Positions 11,882 to 24,216 of a stretch of 64,000 bases of DNA are shown here, in pieces. Numbering within the stretch: position 1 is the stretch's first letter; the number at the start of each line of letters is the position of its first letter. The notes beneath the pieces were generated by a model, which saw only the letters and a program-made list of their open reading frames with translations, had not been told where the DNA came from and did no database searches. The stretch covers positions 64,759,640 through 64,823,639 of the forward strand of contig OX104112.1 in the NCBI GenBank assembly GCA_944474755.1, given 5' to 3'. This stretch comes from Limnoperna fortunei (lineage: Eukaryota; Mollusca; Bivalvia; Mytilida; Modiolidae). The translations under genes were made by a program, and so were the position numbers.

Positions 11882-13755
11882 CTATAATGAAGAAAAAATC
11901 TTATTACTAAGTTAATACTCTTAATATTCAGTATTACCGCAGATATGAATGATTTCTAAAACGACAATGAAAGCGATTTTTAAACATTAAACGTTTACTT
12001 AAAAACGAAAACCAAAATATAAATGAGCCAATTTTTGTCATCGTATAAAGACCACTTGGTTATCCTTAACAATTTTGATATTTTATAACAATTAGTGACT
12101 GGTTGATGAAATAATAGTATGCAACAATTGAATTTTTGATTCTTCTTTTTTTTGTCCACCATCTTAGTTTTTATCAATCACTATTGTAACTCATTGCAAA
12201 TTCAACATGCGTATACCAGCTTAAAGAAAACATTGCTAATCATTTTTACTTAATGTCACAGCTAATAACTAAGCCACAGATGTATATTTCTATTCTGGCT
12301 GTCATTTTATGTTTGTACATTTAATTTTATCTGCATGTACACATTTTAAGTTTAGCACATTTCCTTAAATGTTTTACTAAAGTATGTTATGCTTTGATAG
12401 TATTTAGAATGTTACATTTTTTAATCCATTGTCTAAGAAGGCACAACTTAGTTTTAAATCCATACTTTTTACCCATGCATTTATATCCTCTTTGAAAATC
12501 CATTGTGATCTATTTATATCCTCTATGAAAATCCATTGTGATCCATGTTAGTTTAGTACATCGTTGGTGTTTAGTTAATTTGTTAACCGCTAGTCTGAAA
12601 CTCTACAGTAAGGGTGTTTAATGCTCTACCCACAAAATTGCCTAGCACTTCCCCAGGTAGCGGATGGGGGACGCCTTTTCGTTTTGGGAGGGGGCGTGTC
12701 AGGTTATAATGCTGAAAGCCTTACCGCTTACAATAGTGGGTAACGTTTCGCGATCACTGCACGATTTATGTCGATTTAGAGTCAGTGTCAATGGCAGCCA
12801 ATGGCTAAATTCCGCCCGTACCAATACTCCATAATTTTTCAGAGGCGTTCAAAAGTGTTATCGTTCTGAACTAAGTTTTATCACCTTAGAATCTTTGAAG
12901 ACATTTTATTTATCAATTCAGATGTTTCTGGCATGATTATTAGTTTTTAAAAACCTACCAACGTTTCTCTTATTGCTGTTGTAGTATGAATATTACAAAA
13001 CTGTTTCTGTTTAGTATATTTTTCAGAACATTATGACCCACATAGGTATTGGTTTATTGTTTATTATAGATGGTTTCCATTTGGCCGCCAAATTTGTTCG
13101 ATCGATTTTTACTAGAACATTAAGTTCAGCACGGAAGTGATATTTACGGTGTGAAATTCTAATTTTTCTTTTCTAAATTACTAAATTGATGACGATTCAT
13201 CCAAAATTGAAGTTGCAGTAACAGTATTGGGCTGATGCAACACAAAGCAGTAGTCGCTGACATTGCTTTAATTAGTCAGTACGAGTATATAGTTATATGC
13301 TTTGACATATTTCCAAAATAGTTACCTAAAAAGCCATCATATGAACATACAAATGCGTGAAACAATCGTACAAGCCTTGTTCGCCGATTTCCGAGACTAT
13401 GCTCATTGAGTTTTTTAGGCATTACCAGATATACAATTATAAGATTGACACATTTAAAAAAAAATACCATAGGTAATACTACATTGATGGAGCGAACGTG
13501 GAATCAGAACCCTTGACATTGCAGGATGGTATTGCAGCGGATTAAAAACAAAATGTCCGCTGTGCACTTCGTATTTTCCGCCTAGATATATTAAGTGTGT
13601 ACAACGGAAATTTGTATTATACATCATTGTAGAACAAATGTTTTTCCCGTTAATACTTATAAATAAATTCAAATATTAGAAGAAAGTCAACAATTAAACT
13701 TGTGTAATTTACTTTTTTTTTATGAAAAAAGCTCAACAAATAAACTTGTGTTTTT
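11882..13755. other. Intron of mucin-like gene 1, 3' portion
   Basis: AT-rich, with no exon recognised on either strand. It includes a small tandem duplication near 12479-12545 (TTTATATCCTCT, GAAAATCCATTGTGATC repeated twice, about 33-bp period). Confidence 0.5.
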
Positions 13756-13922
13756 CGGGAGTAATATAGGAGAGGGTGGACAGGGTAGTGGGAGACAGGG
13801 AGAGAGGGGGAGGGAGAAAGGAGTAGAGGGGAGGGAGAAAGGAGCTGAGGGGCGGGAGAAAGGAGGTGAGGGGAGGGAGAAAGGAGAAAGGGGGAGGGAG
13901 AAAGGAAAAAATAAAAAAAGAG
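13756..13922. repeat. Purine-rich GGGAGGGAGAAAGGAG minisatellite, copy A
   Basis: Imperfect 21-bp tandem units of the type GAGGGGAGGGAGAAAGGAGC lie on a strongly G-rich plus strand, preceded by GGGTGGACAGGG. The same unit recurs at 23741-23890 in the same intron. Multiple GGG runs give G-quadruplex potential. The open frames through it (REKG repeats) reflect the 21-nt period and are not considered genes. Confidence 0.85.
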
Positions 13923-15766
13923 GGAGGCAGTACTTTTACAAATATGTTCTTTAATTCGTACCTGAAAATCATTTAATAAGTGCCAATTCATTGATGTAAT
14001 TTAAAAAGACTAAAATTATTTTCATAAAACTCCAGTAAAGAGATAAATTGCATCCAAAAAATTTTACTATGCTAGTATGCAGTAAGGTTTTTCCTAAAGC
14101 GTATGTCTGTCCCTTTTCTATATTGTGATGACTTCTTGACTAGGTGTCTATCATCTGTTATCTGTCCGTTGTTAACTTTATAAACAATCTTCTCCTCTGA
14201 CACCACTTAGAGTACCTAGTTTTAGCTTTGCATCCATGAGTTTGATCCATGTATGTAAAACAAATATTAATCAAAGCGCAGTTTGCACTGGTAGTGTTTA
14301 ATTGCATGTAGTACATAATACCGGTAGATTTTAAAACAAATGAAGTTTTGTTAATTCTTTTACATTGAAAATTGTAACAATTTCAATAAGACGTAGCGCA
14401 CGTTTTGGGGGCCTCTAAACATAGTCATTTGAGCTTTTTTGACGTTACGTTAAATATTACGTCGTGCACCTTAAAAGAGGGTTTAATATCTAGATTTGTA
14501 TGTCTATGTCCACAATAAATAACCATTTATTGCTCAAATTGTATTTAAATTCGCACACAAACGTTTTGCGCATTAATATTTTCCTTATCGAATATTTCTA
14601 ATATGTTCATGCAACTTTGTTTATAATAACATCGTTTAAAAAATGTCGCGCTAACGAAACGACTATAGAAATAGATAAACTCGTGTAAATCTGACATAAA
14701 TATATGTTGTACTCTAAAAATTCATGGGAAAATTATTGAGAAAAAAACGCATATGTAAAATGATATTATATTTTTCAGTGTGAATTTAAAGTGCGGCAAA
14801 TACGTCGAAAGTCGTAATAAATCGGTAAAAATTTACACAAATGTGTTCGTAACAAACGTTACTAGACATGGTTGAATGTATAGCGCTTTCACAATACATG
14901 AAAACAAATTGATAAAGGGCAAAATTTGAAATTAAGAAAAACGCATTCTTGAAAAAGTGTTTTTTTTTCAATTTAACAGTTTTATGCAACTTGAGCTCAT
15001 TCCAAGAAATACAAATCATCTGACTTGATTTTCAACTCATTCATTATATTTTCTCCGTGCAGCGAGCTTGTTTGCAAATAAATAAGAAAACACATAAATT
15101 TGGAAGAAAATGGGCCACCAATTGTGGCCGAAGTTTATTATCTACTTATGGGCATCTAATATTTACAAGCAATGCAAAGGTGGGGGCTCCACAATGACCG
15201 ACCCAACATAAAAAATACAACTGTACACATAATAATACCAAAAGACAGAACATAACAAAATTGTAACATAATAATAATAACATAACATCCAATAGAAAAC
15301 TACACATAATAATAATAAAATAAGAAAAAAGAAAATAAAGTTTTAATAACTCTGATTGACAACTAGAAATAATACTATTGTAAACTGCAATGGGTGGAGG
15401 AGGGGTAGCGGCGGAAAATAAGAAACATCCATTTTCTTTGAAAAACAAAACGTATGATATTAGATCTATTTGTCCTGTTATAATGGGGTTTACAAACGTG
15501 CGTTCAAGGACTTCAGTTCTAATTGGGGTTTACCTACATACATTGAAGGACATTACTCAAATGAGGTACCCATAAGGGAAAACCATTGATCGCTCGTGCA
15601 TAAAACAGTTTATTTTACCAAATAAACTGACATTTATACAAATAAAAAACATTAAAATACGTCATCTTTTATAGGTATATCCCGTTCTTCACAGTAATTC
15701 AGAGTAATGATTACGTCACCATACTAGATTTTGGGTACCTAACAAAAATCTTAAAATTTATACAGT
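13923..15766. other. Intron of mucin-like gene 1, no exon recognised
   Basis: AT-rich sequence with an A/T-rich trinucleotide-like tract near 15225-15330 (ATAATAATA repeats). It ends at the left terminus of the DNA transposon. Confidence 0.45.
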
Positions 15767-15797
15767 GACGTTACGCATGAAATTGGTGATACCTAAC
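15767..15797 (+). repeat. Left terminal inverted repeat of the transposon
   Basis: About 30 bp starting GACGTTACGCATGAAATTGG, complementary to 20676-20705 with two mismatches. AGT precedes it. Confidence 0.8.
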
Positions 15798-16202
15798 GTT
15801 ACAGAAAATTGTCGTCAAAATGCCAGTTTGCGACGACGTTTTTGTCGCTTGATGTGTGTTCGGGATTTTTTTTTATTGTTTTGTTGTTTTTGTTTTTGTG
15901 TTTTTGTTTGTTTGTTTGTTTTTTTTTAATTTATTGCTTTTTTTGTATTCTAACATTTTTTTTAATTTATAGCGCTTTTGGCGAGTCTTGGTCTCTAATT
16001 TAAATTCGTGGAAGTTTTTTTTCTTTTCTTTTAGAAACCATTTTCGGAATTTGAGCGCCTTTGATGAGTCATCTTCGATTCATAATCGTGAAATTTTAAA
16101 GTTGTTTATTTTTTCAGTGTGTGTGTGTGTGTGCATTTTTTTTAGAGGGGAATGGGATTTGCTTCATTTATAAAAAAAAGAAAAAAGAATGATACACAAG
16201 TT

Positions 16203-19200
16203 TTAAAAATTAATTTCATTTAAACATTCTAAAACATTAAGATGCATTTCCTCTGTGATGCTTATTACATTGTTTGAAGCTAATTCAGAACAAATGTAAA
16301 TAATTGAAGCAGCGGGCACGATCGCTTTTCTTTTAAGTAAGCGGTATTTAAATTGTGTGTTTGACTTTTCATAGTATAATCCACGAAAAACTTGTGTTCC
16401 TGCAGAGAATGAAGCGCCCCAACTATCTGTCGTATCAACTTGTAGAATTTCCAAACCTTTTTCTACTCTTAGTAAATAGTATTCCTCATTTGCATCGTCG
16501 GTGAACAGCGCAACCACTTGGCCAGCCGATACTAATTCTTGCAAAGAATTTTGTTCATTTTCTTCGTCTTCGTGTTGTTCGTTAATGTTCTCTTCACTCA
16601 TTTTCCATTCCGTATAACCACCGGTTTTTTTTACGTTGCAGCACTGGTCATACATATGATAATTGCAGTTCAAGCAATAACAAGACAGTTCACTCATTGT
16701 TATTAAACCTCTGTTTGTCTGTCGGCCTGACCTTACTTGGTGAACTGATCGAATACTTGGGACCGGCTTAAAAGACAAGTTATCGTTTCGCGGTATTGTT
16801 TCTGCATATTTAAATATTCTTCTTTTGCAGAATGATCTAGGTTCCGTAAGGTTTGCGCTAGCAAAATCATAAAGATCTTTTGCTGATCTAATTTGAGCCT
16901 GTCCTCGTAAGATTGCATTATCGGCCTGTCTTTTTATAATCCCCCCGGCAGCATCTTGTGGCCCTGCAATTAAAACACAATAAGGGTATTAGTATGGAAA
17001 AGTATAATATACAGAAGCTATATAAAAGTTCTTTATTATACTTCATGCAAAAATGCACGGTAGTTTTAATGGCTACAAGGCTATGTTAATTCAGTTGATT
17101 TTTATTAGCCCTCAATCATCAGCATGTGTTTTCGCAATGGGTGTTCAAAATGCAAAAATTAACACCTGATCCGGAATTCGCGACTGTCACCGAATTGTTC
17201 CGGATAAGCTCAGAAGCAGCATTTATTGTCAAGAATTAATTTAACAACCAATATATTGGTAAAAGATTTATCAATTTTATTATTTATAAAAAAAAAAATC
17301 CAAGCATAATAAAAATCATTCCGCCCTTTTTGATTGGGGTATTATGAAGATTATCCTCGAAAAAATTTAGCACCCTCGACCACGTCTCGGGTGCATATTT
17401 TTTCTCTCTTGTGATAATCTACAATATACACCTTTATCTTAGGGCAGTATGTTTTTGATTTTAATTCAAACCATAAAACCAAAACAATAATATACTAGTA
17501 TGAAATACGTGTTCAAATATACAGAAAATAAATGAATAATAAATAACTACAAAAATGCGATACAACTCTTTCTTTAAGTTCATTGCTTTCGTTTAAAAAT
17601 GTTAGTTCAAACCAACACATACGAAGAAAATTAATTAATTCTAAATTAATAATTAATTATGATTACCTTTTGCATGTGAAGTTTCGAAGAAATTTCGTGT
17701 AAAATGTTGGGAACTAAAGTCATCAAATGCAGTACTAATGTCTCCAAAACAATGCCTGCTCTTATACTGGGCTGCGCATCCGTCAGTAAACTCGTGTATC
17801 TCATTTACTGAATATGAAATGGACTGTAGATATTCCGCTATATAGTTTCGAACTTGATGAACAAAATATTGATCGTGAACTAAATCCGGACTAATAACAA
17901 AAAACTGTTCTGTGATTATTTCCGGGAAGTCTTCCGAGCTATCAATGCCATCGTATTCTAATAGTGCATGTCTATGTATGATAGTAACATGGACCGAAAC
18001 TTCAGTTTTTTGAAAATAGGCACTTTGTATCTCGGTACGCTCAGAACACCTATAGTTTTCACTAAAGTCGTGTACTAGAACACACTGCCTTTCTGGGAGA
18101 TTTCTAACAAGATTCTGAAATTGTTCGTTTTGCCATGTAGCTCTATGTTGATGCAATGGAAACGTTTCAAGTAGTTTCCTTAAATATGCAAAAAGCTCAC
18201 CGACTTTAGTTTCTTTTTTAACAAGCATAAGTTTCTTTATTGTCTTGTTGCCTTTCACATTTACGGTAACATTTTCAAATTTTTCCCATTTGATCAATTG
18301 CGCATCATCCGATACATTTACTTCTTCTGGCATAAATTTTAACTTCTCGACCCCACAATTCGAACAGTTTCTCTTAAGACATTCTAAGTTATGGAAACCA
18401 TCATCTTTTTCACATAACGTATCACTGACAATATCCGAAATGGAATCATATACAGAAAGACGATTTGATTGTGTCGAAAAATCATTTTCTCTTAAAAGTT
18501 TTCTCCGGAATTCCATGCAAGATTTGAACACGGTTTTAAATTCAACATGATATTTACAACAGCACGTTTGTCTATCTTTTTGTCGAACTGAGCGAACGAA
18601 ATATGGTTTACATTTTTCAAACATTCTTTGTGAGACTTGAATAGATGGATTGTCTCTGATAAAGTCTAAATAAACATCAGTCTGCGTTTTCTCCAGAATG
18701 TGAGTCATATGGCTTGAATACGTTTTGGGACCGATGCGGACTCTTTTTATGTCTGCTTTGTTGCCAGTGGGTCTAGATATTCCAGGTTTAAGCCAGAACT
18801 CGTACATGATTTTCTTTGTCTCTGGTTTAAGGGCATCAGATCTGGTTTTCCTAGTGGTGTAAATCCAGCACGATTTTTCAGATTTAAGTATACTTGTCCT
18901 TATAGCATGACCGCGACTTACTCTTCTGACAGGTAATCCTAGTTTTCTTGCGAGTTTTTTTCTACATTTATTGTCTCTGATCTTTTCACCGCTTACTGAT
19001 GATATTATAAGGTTCATAGTTTTTAAAGAATCGCCCGATCTTTTGTTTTTACAATTATCTATGACTGTTTTTATATCTTCCGTCAGTGCTTTTGCTGTTT
19101 TGTGTTCTTCTGTTTCCTCTGGCGATGAAATAAGTTCAGAAGATTGTAGTTTTCTGACAGTCGGTGAGTTAGAATTTTGCAGATACGCGAACATAGTAGT

Positions 19201-19554
19201 CACTCGTTTTGATGGACTTGCGGGTAGAGCCAATTTTAATTTCTTTAAAGCCCGGTGCTTTTCTGTTCTATTTTCAAAAGTATTTTCCATACTAAAATCA
19301 TCATTCCTACGGTGGTTATCGGCATCGTTTTCGCGTTTTCTTTTTCTATATTTACGTTTCCTCTCTGCTTCTTTTTCTCGTCGCTCTTGTTCTTTCTTTA
19401 CTTTCTCCCGATGAAGCCTTTGGCGCACTGCATCACTTGAAACAGAATATTCTCTATCCTTCAGAGTTCTATTTTTGTAATACGATTTTAGCCTTTGTTC
19501 TCGACGTTTCAGAAGCTTTTGTTGTTTCAACAAGTGTAGTTTTTCTCTAGACAT
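16203..19554 (-). CDS. Transposase, DDE-type, two exons, 882 aa
   Basis: Exon 1 is 19554-17667 and exon 2 is 16963-16203. The junction SHAK-G|GP is bounded by G|GTAATC and TTGCAG|GG, and the spliced length is 2649 nt (883 codons). Residues 1-80 are extremely Lys/Arg/Glu-rich (basic coiled-coil). Cysteine clusters sit at 331-333 (TCCCKYH) and 392-400 (CLKRNCSNCG). Acidic residues in conserved-looking contexts are D496 (LVHDFSEN), D591 (EFTDGCAAQYKSR) and E624 (NFFETSHAKG, continued after splicing as GPQDAAGG); these are the candidate catalytic triad. A C-terminal segment in exon 2 (VSAGQVVALFTDDANEEYYL) looks like a small beta-rich module. Proteins with the FTDG.A.QYK / FE.SH.KG pattern are recalled as widespread uncharacterised, transposon-encoded proteins of aquatic animals. 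The family name is left open. Confidence 0.78.
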
Positions 19555-19647
19555 TTCATGTAACAGTACTGCAAAAAAAAAAAAAAATAAATAAAAGATA
19601 CAAGTTCTAAAATATTAAAAAAAAAACCAAAAAATGTGTCAAACAGA

Positions 19648-19743
19648 CACAGTGCCCCGCCTTTATATTTGGGATGGACGGACGGACGAACGGACGAACA
19701 GACCCGAACACTATTTGTCCCTCTACTTTCGCAGGCGGGGAAT
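19648..19743. repeat. Small inverted-repeat segment with GGACGGACGGA tract inside the transposon
   Basis: Begins CCCCGCCT and ends AGGCGGGG, with a GACGGACGGACGAACGGACG tract between. It resembles the 3' part of the repeat at 21131-21545, which also couples a GGACGGAC tract to a short GC-rich terminal inverted repeat. It lies just upstream of the transposase start codon. Confidence 0.55.
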
Positions 19744-20675
19744 AAAAAGAATATGTTCTACAATTGTTCGAACAATATTAATATTCCTAACAATGAAAAT
19801 GCAAGTTAGCACTATACAACTAAATCAAACAGACTATTCTCTAATTTTATTTTCGTCTATAACTTGAAACGCAACGTCTTGAACGTTTGGAACGGTCGTT
19901 TGTGACTTTGTGACATAAGTTTGGACTTGCGTTTTTGTATGACATTTTCGCAAACCTTGACGCATTTTTAAAACTAGAGTGTCAAAATGCGCAAATCAAT
20001 TTGTATTTTTATTTTTAGTTATCAGACAAAAAATTTTTCACAATCAAATAAACAATTTCTGTATTTGTTTGACGGAATCGTATCAGAAGAAGTTCTTAAA
20101 ATGTATTTGTGACACATACTTGGACATAAAAAAATATGCGTCCAAAATAAACTGTTGTGAAAACCACAGAAAAACAAAATATGGCGAAAAAGCCAAGTAA
20201 TTGTACTATATATTGATACTAATATTGATTGACTTACCGGTAAACTGATCTTAGTACAAAAGGCCGAAAAATGAAATACAACGTTCCTCGTCCTACGGGA
20301 CACTTTGAGCGGTTCTGTTCTCACTTCGATAGCTATGTTGTTTGTACCCGTTTTGTTTAAATATTTTGACGTCACAATGCAACGGCATCGGACGTTGCAC
20401 TGCCTGAAAATGGTGACTTTTGGTGAAAAAAACACAAATTTACGGAACAATTTCCATTAGATCCGACAATATTTTGTAACGCGGGACGCATGAAAAATGG
20501 CGTTATTTTTAAATATTAGTCGATTCTACTGTTTTACACTTATAATTTAGATATAATACAACATTATATAATGAATCGGTGTATATTTTTCTTTATTTTG
20601 ATATATGATTTATAGGTTTTTAGTGTACAACAATGAAAAGGTGACCTTTTTTTGTGGTTAGTAGAATGCATTTTC

Positions 20676-20705
20676 TTGGGTGTCACCAATTTCATGCGTA
20701 ACGTC
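20676..20705 (-). repeat. Right terminal inverted repeat of the transposon
   Basis: Ends CCAATTTCATGCGTAACGTC and is followed by AGT. It is the complement of the left terminus. Confidence 0.8.
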
Positions 20706-21130
20706 AGTATCAATTATGTTTGCTACTCAGATTTTCAGAGCAAGATTCATTTTAATTTCCGCCAATCAGAACATCAATGGCTCTAGCAGCCACAATGCAT
20801 TTTACAATGGCAGAAAATTACCCTTATATTAGTTCTGCATAATTTGATTTAAATAAGTGAAATAGTTTCTGAAACCAGCTATTTTTAGTGCCTCTGGAGT
20901 TCTATGTTCCAGCGTTGTGGCCATCTTGGTTTTAGGATCATTACCAAAGATTCACGATTTATAGAAAAGTAATACAGTACACTGGTTTATGTATCTGAGA
21001 GCGGCCCTAATCTGAACTATTTTTCACAAGCGCAAGTTGAAGAACATGGGTCATCACATGTTTTGGCCAATATCTCACAATGTTATATAGCTACAGAAAA
21101 AACTAGACAAAGTCGATCTAGCGATCACTG

Positions 21131-21545
21131 ATACCCCCGCTTTTGTAACAATTTATAACGTTTTTCGTGGACTGTGACCTTGAAATTTGACGGATTTCCC
21201 CAAAAATTGATAGGCTTCTTCCAACCTGATATATGACAATATCCCAAAGTTTCATTCAAATCGGATGTAAACTTTTTGAGTTATTGTCCGGAAACAACTT
21301 TTTTGTTAAAATTTCTAACGTTTTTCGTGGACTGTGACCTTGAAATTTGACGGATTTCGTCCAAAATCAATAGGCTTCTTACCAACCTGATATATAACAA
21401 TATCCCAAAGTTTCATTCAAATCGGATGTAAACTTTTTGAATTATCATCCGGAAACCAAATGTGGACGGACGGACGGACGGAAGGACGGATGGACGGACG
21501 GACATGAGGACCACTATATACCCCGACTCTGTCGAGCGGGGGTAT
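21131..21545. mobile_element. Short element with ATACCCCCGCT / AGCGGGGGTAT ends and an internal 150-bp duplication
   Basis: The outer ends are reverse complements. Inside, an approximately 150-bp unit occurs twice in tandem (TTTTTCGTGGACTGTGACCT, AATTTGACGGATTTC, ATAGGCTTCTT, CCCAAAGTTTCATTCAAATC), followed by a GGACGGACGGACGG tract. This is a recognisable dispersed repeat architecture in mollusc genomes. It has no coding capacity. It lies in the intron of mucin-like gene 1. Confidence 0.7.
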
Positions 21546-21599
21546 AAAAACCGTTACATTAAAATGATCAGCACATTCAATCTTTTTTTAATTTCAGAA

Positions 21600-23010
21600 G
21601 TTGTTTAACTGCCTGTAGGAGTTATGGACATTAAGTTACGATTTTTTTTTTTAGAAAATTGTCAGTATAACTTGAAAAATAAAACAGCAGATTGATATAG
21701 TAAATTGCAAAAATGATCAGCCAGACAATGCAAATCACTATGTTGGTCTGAATTGTCTGACAAATTCTTAAAGGAGTTTTTGCCCTTTAATAATGACTAG
21801 AGTGAAACTGTAAATTGCAAGACAATGCCTTTAAAAAACGCATTTGGTCCAAAATTGTCAGACGAATCCTTACAGGTATTTTTGCCCTTTAATAACAATT
21901 TTGTTAATAAAATATAAGTATTTGCCTTATAAATTTAGAGATAGAGTAAAACTGTCAATTGCAAAAATAAACAGAAGGACATGGCCTACAAACAATTTAA
22001 TTGTCAAAAAATTGTCCAGTTACTCCTTATAGTATTATATGTAATGTACTCATAATTTTTCTTGAAATTTTCAGTGTTTGCTAAAACTTATAAATTTCTC
22101 AATGAATTATCCTCATACTTACCATTAAGTTTTTATAAAGGAATACATAATTAAACAATTCAACAGTTAACAAAATCGCAAAGTTCCCAAGTCTGAAAAT
22201 AAGGAAAAAAATCCTTGAACAATAATAACAGGTGTACAACTTCAATACATTTTCAATCTTTCTGTGAAATTTAGAGTTCTAGACTGAAACTGTAGGAGTT
22301 AATTACACAATATATTTACTGTCTTCTGTAAATCTGCTCAAAAATGACCAAGTTCCAAGGTCTGGAAAATTAGGAACATGCTGGAACACTTCCATAATAG
22401 CAGGTGCAACAAATTCAATACATGTGCAATCGTTATGTGAAGTTTCAGAGATCTGGGTTGAAAACGGTAGGAGGAGTTGATAAAAATAGATGCCCCATTT
22501 CCCCTGCCCGCCTTACCAAACCATACTATAGCCCAAAATCAGAGTGATAATCTAAACTGCAAAAATGATCTGTAAGGCAAGGGCCACTCTAATTAAAATT
22601 AAATCTTTCACTTGCTCCCCCTTTTTGTTATTGGTCGCTGCGTTCATCTTTCACTTGCTCCCCACCCCCTTTTTGTTATGGTCGCTGCGTGTTACTACGC
22701 AGCTACCAATAACAAAAAGGGGGAGCAAGTGAAAGATTTAACTTTAATTAGATTGGACAAAGGCTACAAATAACTCGTTTGGTCCAAGATTGTCAAATGA
22801 CTTATTTTTTGGAGTTATTTCCCTTGAATGACAATTTATGAAATATCAGTTTTCTCCTTTTAAATAAAAAAAAACTATAGCAGCAAAAGTAAAACTGTAA
22901 ATAGCACAAATAATCAGGCAGTTTATGTTACAGCAGCAAATAATCCCTTTTTCATTACATTTATAAGCACCATTTTTTCAGTTTAAATTCCCTTTTATGT
23001 CGATCAGAAC
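21600..23010. repeat. Degenerate dispersed/tandem repeats
   Basis: Blocks such as AAACTGTAAATTGCAA, TTTGGTCCAAAATTGTCAGA, GTATTTTTGCCCTTTAATAA recur at about 21720, 21840 and 21950, and again near 22780. A second pair (CAAAGTTCCCAAGTCTGAAA / CCAAGTTCCAAGGTCTGGAA, AATACATTTTCAATC / AATACATGTGCAATC) repeats at about 22180 and 22340. The copies are well diverged, indicating old repeat DNA. All of it is intronic to mucin-like gene 1. Confidence 0.6.
22592..22755. repeat. Foldback with three copies of a TCTTTCACTTGCTCCCC block
   Basis: Two direct copies of TCTTTCACTTGCTCCCC...TTTTTGTTATGGTCGCTGCGT are followed by one inverted copy (ACGCAGCTACCAATAACAAAAAGGGGGAGC). The outer copy and the inverted copy pair almost perfectly out to AATTAAA / TTTAATT. 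This looks like a rearranged short inverted-repeat element. Confidence 0.75.
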
Positions 23011-23364
23011 TTCAAGAATTATTATGTTGCTGTGGTAGTTAAGAAATAACTCAAAAGTCTGAGAATTGATTTGAGTTTTGTTTTGAGAAATCTAGACCTA
23101 ATCATGAATTAATTTTTAACTAATCAAAATTTTTCTCTAAATGTAAACCTATTAAATCCTCCCTGTAAATTAAGTGTAGAATAATCCTAATATTACATGA
23201 TAGTGAACACAGTTTTCTAAAAGTTTAAAAATACAAGATTGTCCTATTGTTAAAGAATTTCTTTTGTGTTTCTTTTTCAAACTACAACGAGACAGTTAAC
23301 AAGAGACCGTAAAAACAACGATGAATTGTACTTATGAATACACTATATTATTTTCTGAACATTT

Positions 23365-23520
23365 AGGTCTGTGTGGACTACGGGTGTTGGTGTACTAGAA
23401 ATGTAAATGGATTATAAATCTATGTGGAAAATAAGTCTGTATGGACCATAGGTCTGTGTGGACTATAGGTTTGGGTGGACTATGGGTCTACTATGTGGAC
23501 TACAGGTCTGGCTGTATGAT
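23365..23520. repeat. Degenerate GGTCTGTGTGGACTA minisatellite
   Basis: Repeated imperfect blocks of AGGTCTGTGTGGACTATAGG spaced by about 20-30 bp. Low complexity, intronic. Confidence 0.6.
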
Positions 23521-23740
23521 TGCTATTAGGTTTCAGTGTCATGATTTCATAAATATACCGGTCACAGTTTATGATCCTCATATTTTTTTACCAAAGGGTA
23601 CGATACACCAATTAAATTCATTTGATAATGTGTCATGAGTCATGCTTTGTTTGTAAAAGTCGTTTATATGCTTCATGTCCCAAATTTATATCAGTTTTGA
23701 GTTAAAATTTAGTGATCTTTTCTATTGCTATAGGGTTTTA

Positions 23741-23890
23741 AAGAGGGAGAAGTGTAAAGAGGGGAGGGAGAAAGGAGCCGAGGGGAGGGAGAAAGGAGTA
23801 GAGGGGAGGGAGAAAGGAGCTGAGGGGAGGGAGAAAGGAGCTGAGGGGAGGGAAAAAGGAGCTGTGGGGAGGGAGAAAGGAGAAAGGTAC
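23741..23890. repeat. Purine-rich GGGAGGGAGAAAGGAG minisatellite, copy B
   Basis: About six 21-bp units (GAGGGGAGGGAGAAAGGAGC), nearly the same as copy A at 13756-13922. It is followed by ACCCCCCTGTCCACCCCCTC, the reverse complement of the GGGTGGACAGGG block that precedes copy A. It lies about 290 bp downstream of exon 1 of mucin-like gene 1. Confidence 0.85.
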
Positions 23891-24179
23891 CCCCCTGTCC
23901 ACCCCCTCATATAGCAAGTCACAAGTTTTTTTCCTTTCAACCTCCGATAGAAAACATTTCTAGCCAATCAAAAGTCAATATTCTCGTGCAATTTATTTAT
24001 AAAGCCTTAACAAGTCGGTTTTCTAATTATGAATGAATATAGAGCAAAACCGTGAGTTTTCCTCTACCTTAGCTCAACTTTTTTCCATTTATAAATTTTG
24101 ACTATAAACATGACTTTCTTTTGTATCAATTATGACTTATTTCCAATTTATTTTTCTGTTATCTTTCATAATGACTTAC

Positions 24180-24216
24180 CCGTTAGAAGTAACATCGCCG
24201 ATAATATCCTAGTCAT
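24180..24216 (-). CDS. Secreted mucin-like protein 1, signal-peptide exon (exon 1 of 2)
   Basis: On the minus strand ATG at 24216-24214 opens the frame MTRILSAMLLLT. It is followed by one base of a split Val codon and a strong donor G|GTAAGT. Joined to 11881 it continues VISKCVNTLQNV before the Thr/Ser repeats, giving a convincing signal peptide (a basic residue at position 3, then a hydrophobic core). The coding length of 37 nt, the split-codon phase and the donor are identical to those of the paralogue exon at 39461-39497, and the flanks are also alignable. This supports the exon even though it is too short to be seen as an isolated open frame. Confidence 0.75.

Larger units (their letters stand above)
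15767..20705 (-). mobile_element. Complete-looking DNA transposon, 4.9 kb, with terminal inverted repeats
   Basis: The left terminus (15767 onward) GACGTTACGCATGAAATTGG and the right terminus read in reverse complement from 20705 are the same, and extend to about 30 bp with two mismatches (TGATACCTAA against TGACACCCAA). AGT is present immediately outside both ends (15764-15766 and 20706-20708), a candidate 3-bp target duplication. The interior carries one uninterrupted transposase gene (16203-19554, minus strand) with one intron. The element sits in the 12.3 kb intron of mucin-like gene 1, in the same orientation as that gene. Intact frame plus near-identical ends suggest recent insertion. 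The superfamily is not assigned. Confidence 0.82.

Noticed and set aside
13650..13991. Pro/Ser/Leu-rich and Glu/Gly/Lys-rich frames over the purine minisatellites (also 23675-23967)
   Set aside because: The 21-nt period gives open frames on both strands. Low-complexity intron sequence.
15146..15448. 100-codon minus-strand hydrophobic frame
   Set aside because: It arises from ATAATA-type repeats and T-rich composition, with no recognisable domain.
18245..19440. Plus-strand open frames at 18245-18550, 18971-19414 and 19255-19440
   Set aside because: Antisense shadows of the intact transposase exon.
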